A stretch of DNA of 34,119 nt, taken from NCBI GenBank assembly GCA_012027035.1, contig VEPD01000072.1, positions 1-34,119 on the forward strand, written 5' to 3'. The DNA is from Ruminiclostridium sp. (lineage in GTDB: Bacteria > Bacillota > Clostridia > Acetivibrionales > DTU013). A model generated the notes under the pieces. It was given only the letters and a program-made list of their open reading frames with translations, did not search any database and had not been told where the DNA came from. Positions 28,198-34,119 of the stretch are shown in pieces; position 1 is the stretch's first letter, and the number at the start of each line of letters is the position of its first letter. The translations under genes and the position numbers were made by a program.

Positions 28198-30669
28198 TTA
28201 AACTCCCAGCCTGTTTGTCCTTATTTGTTCGTTTGCAGTATAATTATTTCTGGCTACATGTCCCTTAAGAGGCATTATCTTTTCATGAATAGCATCAATA
28301 ATCCATCCGGGCTGCGGGAAAAAAGCCTCTTCCAGCTCGTAGGCAGGTGTGATCCAGTTTTTCGCGCCAACTACCACCGGAGGCGCATCCAGATAATCGA
28401 AGCCAAGCTCGCAAATATTGCGGGCCATGTCGGACAGATGTGAACCGCGTTCGCAGGCATCGCTGGCAAGAAGTATCCTGCCTGTCTTTTTCAAGGATTC
28501 CAGCACCTTTTCATAATTGAAAGGTACAATGCTTCTGGCATCAATGACTTCAGCCGATATGCCGTATTTTTCCTCCAGTATTTTCGCTGCGTCAAGAGCT
28601 CTGTACAAGGTTGCTCCAATAGTCAGTATGGTGATATCCCTGCCTTTCTTCTTGATGTCCGGCTCACCCAGAGGAATTTCATAATAGCCCTCCGGCACAC
28701 CTTCCATTTGGAACATTTCACCTATATCGTAAACTCTCTGGCTTTCAAAGAATATTACCGGGTCGGTACCCATAAGGGCCGTATTCATTAAACCTTTGGC
28801 ATCATAAGGCGTTACCGGGAAAACTGCTTTGAGCCCCGGGATGTGCGCTATGATGGAAGTCCAGTCCTGTGAATGCTGCGCGCCGTATTTTGAGCCTATT
28901 GAAACCCTCACTACCACAGGCATCTTCAATATTCCCGCACTCATCGACTGCCATTTGGACAGCTGGTTGAACACTTCGTCACCGGCTCTTCCCAGGAAAT
29001 CGCAGTACATGAGTTCAACAACGGCTCTGCCTCCGCAAAGTCCATATCCTACAGCAGTACCGACTATTGCGCCTTCAGAAATCGGCGAATTGAACAGCCT
29101 GTGATAAGGCATGGCTTCGGTAAGGCCTCTGTATACTGCAAAAGCGCCGCCCCAATCTCTGTTTTCTTCACCGTAGGCAATGAATGTAGGGTCTGTATAA
29201 AATTTATCTAAAATAGCCTCAAAGATACCGTCCCTGAGCTGGTAAACCTTATTTTTGGGGACGGGCTTTCCATCCTGGAATGCGCTTCTTACCTTTTTCT
29301 GTATCTGCTGCACTCTTGGATTTTCTTCCTTGGAGATAAGAGCATCACAAGGCCTGTTTTCCATTTTCTCAACTCTCTGATTGGAAAACATAAGGTCACC
29401 TATGGCATTGGGGTTTTTAACCATGTCCATCCTGGGTGACACATTGTCATCTGTGGCCATTTTGCAAGCTTTGGTAACAAGCTCTCTGGTATTTTCAAGT
29501 ATGGCGTCAAACTCTTCTGCTTTTGCAACACCGGCCAGTATGAGCTTATTCCTGTATTCAATCAATGAATCATTTTCAAGCCATGCTTCAATTTCTTCCT
29601 TTGTCCTGTAGCTGGAAGCGTCTGAAGGAGAGTGTCCGGTAAATCTGTATGTCAGAGTGTCAAGCAATACCGGTCCGTCCTTTTCTTCCAGAACCTTCAT
29701 CTTTCTTCTCATTACATCTATGACAGCCAGCGGATTGTATCCGTCCACCCTCTCGGCATGCATCTGTTCGGGATTTACACCGGCGCCCACACGGGCAAGC
29801 ACATTATAGCCCATAGTCTCGCCAACCGTCTGGCCGCCCATTCCATACTGGTTGTTAAAGAAATTAAGGATGTATGGCAGGCCGCCCTTGTATTCACCCT
29901 CCCAAAGGGTCTTGAACTGGTCCATTGCAGCAAAGCACAGGCCTTCCCAAACCGGTCCGCAACCCATGGAGGCGTCGCCGATATTGCCTATGACAATGCC
30001 TTTTTTCTTGTTGACTTTTTTATAGAGTGCGGCGCCTACGGATATATCGCCCGAACCGCCGACAATCGCATTATTGGGATAAATCCCGAAAGGGGTGAAG
30101 AATGCATGCATTGAGCCGCCAAGGCCTTTATGGAAGCCTGTTTCCCTGGCAAATATTTCAGCCAGGGTGCCGTAAATCAGAAAATCAACTGCAAGCTCCC
30201 TGACATCGCTTTTATTTTTCTGTTTGCCTTCCACAACTTTCAGGATAGCTCCATCAAAGAACTTCTCCATTATTTCCAGCAATTCCTTGTCACTGAGCTT
30301 TTGTATTGCTGAAAGGCCCTTTGCCAGGATATCGCCGTGGCTTCTGTGGGAGCCGAAAATATAGTCGTCCCTGCCCAGCAGGTATGCCTGACCAACAACC
30401 GACGCTTCCTGCCCGATGGAAAGGTGGGCGGGTCCCGGGTGGTTGTATTGTATGCCGTTATACTCATTTGTAGTTTTGATTGCATTCAGCATTGTTTCAA
30501 ATTCACGGATTATGGTCATGTCCCTGTATATCCTGAGGAAATCCTCCCTGGAATAGTTGGCTTTTTCCTCTTCAATTGTCTTATTATACTGGTTTATGGG
30601 AATATCCGCGAATCTCACCTTACCGCTTTTTCTTACCTCTTTCGGGTTGATAAATATTGATTTTGGCAT
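28198..30669 (-). CDS. Fused alpha-beta E1 component of a thiamine-pyrophosphate 2-oxoacid dehydrogenase
   Basis: 823 aa; alpha half '[43 protein letters not shown]', beta half '[63 protein letters not shown]'. Confidence 0.92.
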   Translation of the reverse strand: MPKSIFINPKEVRKSGKVRFADIPINQYNKTIEEEKANYSREDFLRIYRDMTIIREFETMLNAIKTTNEYNGIQYNHPGPAHLSIGQEASVVGQAYLLGRDDYIFGSHRSHGDILAKGLSAIQKLSDKELLEIMEKFFDGAILKVVEGKQKNKSDVRELAVDFLIYGTLAEIFARETGFHKGLGGSMHAFFTPFGIYPNNAIVGGSGDISVGAALYKKVNKKKGIVIGNIGDASMGCGPVWEGLCFAAMDQFKTLWEGEYKGGLPYILNFFNNQYGMGGQTVGETMGYNVLARVGAGVNPEQMHAERVDGYNPLAVIDVMRRKMKVLEEKDGPVLLDTLTYRFTGHSPSDASSYRTKEEIEAWLENDSLIEYRNKLILAGVAKAEEFDAILENTRELVTKACKMATDDNVSPRMDMVKNPNAIGDLMFSNQRVEKMENRPCDALISKEENPRVQQIQKKVRSAFQDGKPVPKNKVYQLRDGIFEAILDKFYTDPTFIAYGEENRDWGGAFAVYRGLTEAMPYHRLFNSPISEGAIVGTAVGYGLCGGRAVVELMYCDFLGRAGDEVFNQLSKWQSMSAGILKMPVVVRVSIGSKYGAQHSQDWTSIIAHIPGLKAVFPVTPYDAKGLMNTALMGTDPVIFFESQRVYDIGEMFQMEGVPEGYYEIPLGEPDIKKKGRDITILTIGATLYRALDAAKILEEKYGISAEVIDARSIVPFNYEKVLESLKKTGRILLASDACERGSHLSDMARNICELGFDYLDAPPVVVGAKNWITPAYELEEAFFPQPGWIIDAIHEKIMPLKGHVARNNYTANEQIRTNRLGV

Positions 30670-30697
30670 TATGAAACCTCAGCTTTCTGTTATAAGT

Positions 30698-32065
30698 TTA
30701 TTTAAATTCGAAAATAGCTTCACGTATTATTTCACATACTGTAGGGTGCGGGAAAACCAATTCCTTGATGTCTTCCACCCGCATCTGGGTTTCAATCATC
30801 ATTCCCGCGCCATAAATAAGCTCCGACGAATAATTTCCTATCATATGCACACCCAGCAGCCGTCTGGTCCCTTTTTCGATGAGCGCTTTGCAAATACCGT
30901 CCCCGCCTTCGTTCTCAGCCGCATATCTTCCGCTGTACATCATTGACAGCCTGACTGCTTCAAATTCGATACCCTTCTGTTTTGCTGTTTCTTCGGTTTC
31001 ACCGACGCAGCCGTCTTCAGGGTTTGTATATATTACTGAAGGTATGGCCTCATACCTCATTAAGTCTTTTCTGCCAAGAATATTATTGATGCATACCTCG
31101 GCTTCCCTGTATGCTGTATGAGCCAGCATGGAAGTGCCGTTTACATCTCCGGCTGCATATACCTCCGGAATATTTGTCTTGCCTCTTGCATCCACCTTGA
31201 TGCCGCCTTTTTCCAGTTCGACACCTATCGTTTCCAGCCCGATTCCGTTTACCACAGGCCTGCGGCCTATGCTCATCAGCACTTTTTCCGCATCGGCAGA
31301 ATAGGTCCGGCCTTCGGATTCATAAACGACAGAGCCTTCCTTCACCTCAACCACCTTGCAGTTCAGCTTGAACTCCACGCCTTTTTTCTTGTAATTTTTC
31401 AGGAGTATTTCCGATATCTGCCTGTCGGTGTAGCCGGCTATATGATCAAGCATTTCTATGACGGTAACCCTGCTCCCGGCAGAATTGAAATACGATGCCA
31501 TTTCAAGGCCTATCACCCCGCCGCCCACTATTACAAGCGATGCGGGAATACTTCTGATATCAAGTATTTCTCTATTTGTTAGGACATAACCTTTATCCAG
31601 ACCTTCCTTCACTCCGGTTATCGGAGGTATGACCGGCATGGATCCGGTAGCAATCAATAACCTTTTACCTGTATATTTTTCATTTCCGGATTTGACTTCA
31701 TAACCTTCCGGATTTCTTCCGGTGATTTCACCCAGGCCTTCCAACAGTGTCACATTACTGGCTTTCAGCTTGCCTTTTATACCGGCTACAAGCATTCTGA
31801 CCACTCTATTTTTTCTTTCTATAACCGCTTCATGGTTAAAAGTTACATTTTCAGCCGTTACACCATATTTTTCACCATGTTTGACCGAGTCGTAAATCTT
31901 CGCGGAATATAACAGGGCCTTGGAAGGTATGCAGCCTTCATTCAGGCAGACGCCCCCCACAAATCTTTTTTCTATGAGCAGAGTGTTCAATCCCCCGTGT
32001 CCAGCCCTCTCGGCTGCCAGATATCCGGCAGGGCCGCCGCCTAATATAATCAGATCATAAATCAT
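30698..32065 (-). CDS. lpdA: Dihydrolipoyl dehydrogenase (E3)
   Basis: 'GGGPAGYLAAERAG', 'KRFVGGVCLNEGCIPSKALLYSA' redox motif, 'HPTVCEIIREAIFE' C-terminus. Confidence 0.95.
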   Translation of the reverse strand: MIYDLIILGGGPAGYLAAERAGHGGLNTLLIEKRFVGGVCLNEGCIPSKALLYSAKIYDSVKHGEKYGVTAENVTFNHEAVIERKNRVVRMLVAGIKGKLKASNVTLLEGLGEITGRNPEGYEVKSGNEKYTGKRLLIATGSMPVIPPITGVKEGLDKGYVLTNREILDIRSIPASLVIVGGGVIGLEMASYFNSAGSRVTVIEMLDHIAGYTDRQISEILLKNYKKKGVEFKLNCKVVEVKEGSVVYESEGRTYSADAEKVLMSIGRRPVVNGIGLETIGVELEKGGIKVDARGKTNIPEVYAAGDVNGTSMLAHTAYREAEVCINNILGRKDLMRYEAIPSVIYTNPEDGCVGETEETAKQKGIEFEAVRLSMMYSGRYAAENEGGDGICKALIEKGTRRLLGVHMIGNYSSELIYGAGMMIETQMRVEDIKELVFPHPTVCEIIREAIFEFK

Positions 32066-32092
32066 TTTATCGCCTCCATTTTTTATTTACCT

Positions 32093-33478
32093 CTATTTCA
32101 CCAGCAGCAAGCTGAAATTCTCCAGGTTTTCCTTCAGATCCTTAAGGAATCTCGCAGCCGGCGCACCGTCAAGTGCCCTGTGGTCAAAGGTGAGGGACAG
32201 TCCCATGGCGGGGTAATAGACATACTGCCCATTAACCTCTTTCACTCTTTGAATTATATTGTTGACTCCGAGGATTCCCGTCTGCGGAGGATTGAGCACC
32301 GGGGTGAAGGATTCAATGCCCAGTGTGCCCAGATTTGTGATGGTAAATGTGCCGCCTTTAAGATCATCAAGTTTGATGGTTCCCTTCTGGCAGCTCTCAG
32401 CCAGCTTCTTGGCCTCACTTGATATTTCATTCAGCGATTTAAGGTTTGCACTTCTAAGAGTGGGAACCATAAGTCCTTTTTCAGTATCAACGGCTATTCC
32501 CAGATTTGCATTTTTGTAGATATTCATTTTGTCATCAAGAAAATGAGCATTCAAACTCTTGTGATTCAGAATGGTTCTTGAAACTGTATATAGAATTATA
32601 TCATTTATGGTGATATTCTCAAAACCCAGGCTGTTTCCCGCGTTTTTCAGCTTTTTGCGGAAGGCCAGGATATCGGTTGCATCAAAAGAGGAATTTAATG
32701 TAAGCTGTGCGGCAGAAGTCAGTGACTGCTGCATGGCTTTTGAAATGACTTTACGGATACTGGTGAGCTTGACCTCCTCAAACTCCGGCAGTATGCCGGC
32801 CGGAGCTGCAGCGGGAACGGGTTGGACCGTACTTCCGGATGCGGAAGGCGTCACAGGTGCGCGATTAACATCATCAACAGTTATCCTCCCGCCGATTCCG
32901 GAACCTTCAGCTGCATTAAAATCGGGATGCAATCCTTTTGCTGCAGTTGTAACAAGACGTCCGCCGTCTCTAAGTGCTGCAACATCCCTTTCAATGATTC
33001 TTCCGTCTGGTCCCGAAGGCTCAGCAAAGCGCAGATCGACTCCCGCTTTTTCAGCCAGATTTTTTGCACGGGGGGATATTTTCATTTTACCGTCCTGGTT
33101 GTGCATGGATACTTCAACCTTATGGGCTCCAATTTCAGGCGCGGCTTTTACTTCAATTTCTGTTGCAGCCACCGCTTCCGGTTTAGTTGACGGCGCGGCA
33201 TCCTGTTTTGAATTCGGGTTGAATATCGAAGCATCTTCACCTTCGTTTCCAATTGCGCAAACATTCAACAGACAGGGTACATCGTCACCTTCCTGAAAAA
33301 AGATATCCAGCAGTATCCCACCTGCCTTTGCTTCTTCATCAAAGGTTGCCTTGTCCGTCTCATATGTAAAAAGTACATCCCCGGCTTGCACCCTGTCGCC
33401 TTTTTTCTTTACCCATTTGGATATTATGCAGCTTTCAACGGATTGACCCTGACGCGGCATGATCACTGGTATTGCCAT
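32093..33478 (-). CDS. Dihydrolipoamide acyltransferase (E2)
   Basis: Lipoyl domain 'YETDKATFDEEA', E3-binding domain 'ISPRAKNLAEKAGVDLRFAEPSGPDGRIIERDV', catalytic 'TFDHRALDGAPAARFL'. Confidence 0.95.
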   Translation of the reverse strand: MAIPVIMPRQGQSVESCIISKWVKKKGDRVQAGDVLFTYETDKATFDEEAKAGGILLDIFFQEGDDVPCLLNVCAIGNEGEDASIFNPNSKQDAAPSTKPEAVAATEIEVKAAPEIGAHKVEVSMHNQDGKMKISPRAKNLAEKAGVDLRFAEPSGPDGRIIERDVAALRDGGRLVTTAAKGLHPDFNAAEGSGIGGRITVDDVNRAPVTPSASGSTVQPVPAAAPAGILPEFEEVKLTSIRKVISKAMQQSLTSAAQLTLNSSFDATDILAFRKKLKNAGNSLGFENITINDIILYTVSRTILNHKSLNAHFLDDKMNIYKNANLGIAVDTEKGLMVPTLRSANLKSLNEISSEAKKLAESCQKGTIKLDDLKGGTFTITNLGTLGIESFTPVLNPPQTGILGVNNIIQRVKEVNGQYVYYPAMGLSLTFDHRALDGAPAARFLKDLKENLENFSLLLVK

Positions 33479-33818
33479 ATAGACCTCCTGTTTTTTTATT
33501 GGATTATTATCTTCAATGTTACTTTATCACTATGCAGTGTTACAAATTAACATTAACAAGATGTATTCTAACATATCACGGCAAAAGATGTCAATAAAAA
33601 AACTCAGGGGCCACGGCAAAATCATGAACCCATATTTTTCCTAGCCCTTTATCAAGAGCTTTTTAAAAAATGCAGTTTCAGCATTAATATTAAAGAAAAC
33701 CGCCTGTATATCTGACTCTTGGGCCTTTCAAAGATTGCAGAAAGACCGAATGGATATTTGACAAGCCGGATGATCTATTCCGGATACACCCCGCTATTCA
33801 CAATTTAACTTCAAGCTA

Positions 33819-34060
33819 TTATCTGTTTTTAAAATTCAAGTCAATTAAGTAATCACGATATGCAAAATCAAGTCCTGCTATGAATCGTCGGCTTTTCATA
33901 CTCTCTTTCGGGTGCTTTTTAGTATCATTTTTTACCAAGTTGAATGCTATCCTTTTCAATAAAGCCATGTTTTGCGGAGCAGTACCCTTTCTTGTCCGAT
34001 TAGCGTCATCACCATAGGTAACATCCAGATTATCCCAGTTCTCAGATAATCTGGATTATC
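33819..34060 (-). pseudogene. ISAs1-like transposase C-terminal remnant
   Basis: Reverse strand reads ...ENWDNLDVTYGDDANRTRKGTAPQNMALLKRIAFNLVKNDTKKHPKESMKSRRFIAGLDFAYRDYLIDLNFKNR*, with an in-frame TAA just upstream. Resembles the ISAs1 C-terminus 'HWVLDVTFGEDASRVRKGNAPENLA'. Confidence 0.7.
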
Positions 34061-34119
34061 CCAGAAGTTCTGTTATCCGAGAAGAAGTGCCACGTGGCCG
34101 TTTCAATCTGCGTAGTGCA

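Noticed and set aside
32571-33296. 241-aa plus-strand ORF
   Set aside because: Fully antisense to the E2 gene; Ser/Ala/Pro-rich shadow ORF. The same applies to other plus-strand ORFs across modules A and C.
34025-34054. Perfect 10-bp inverted repeat as a transcription terminator
   Set aside because: No T-tract and it lies inside the ISAs1-like coding remnant, where it arises from local duplication of gataatc words.
1-34119. tRNA, rRNA or riboswitch genes
   Set aside because: No cloverleaf, rRNA or riboswitch consensus was recognised by eye; tRNAscan and Infernal would be needed to exclude them firmly.

Overview
The window looks like a Clostridia/Firmicutes carbohydrate-utilisation region; taxon and substrate are inferred. 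Module A (about 1-16649, all minus strand) runs in transcription order: YesN-like response regulator, YesM-like sensor kinase, an unassigned large six-hairpin-type glycosidase, an SGNH hydrolase, LplB/LplC-type permeases and a solute-binding lipoprotein, a URO-D/MtaA-superfamily protein, a second (alpha/alpha)6 glycosidase, an ADP-ribosylglycohydrolase-family protein, and a DUF5703-like protein cut by the left window edge. A degraded zone follows (16796-18925): GH38-type C-terminal remnant, other protein scraps, an MNT nucleotidyltransferase with truncated HEPN partner, and an ISKra4-like transposase relic. Module B (18931-24932) holds a split UxaA-type dehydratase, a second URO-D paralogue nearly colinear with the first, two AraC regulators and a third, divergent URO-D-like protein. 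Module C (25005-33478) holds a 2-oxoacid dehydrogenase complex (E2, E3, fused E1 alpha-beta), a DeoR regulator, an SDR and a PHP-domain protein. The right edge carries an ISAs1-like transposase remnant absent from the ORF track. Main leads: (1) a pair of MtaA-like (HxC...C) URO-D proteins linked to glycan and hexonate genes without a visible corrinoid protein; (2) a 146-bp promoter-region duplication carrying a scrap of the sensor kinase gene, flanking the glycosidase/SGNH block; (3) a 113-bp inverted-repeat element with a diverged relative 12 kb away; (4) a 67-bp tandem hairpin repeat at the 3' end of the E1 gene; (5) a strand-asymmetric hairpin just after the solute-binding protein gene. No rRNA, tRNA or CRISPR was recognised. 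No database searches were run.
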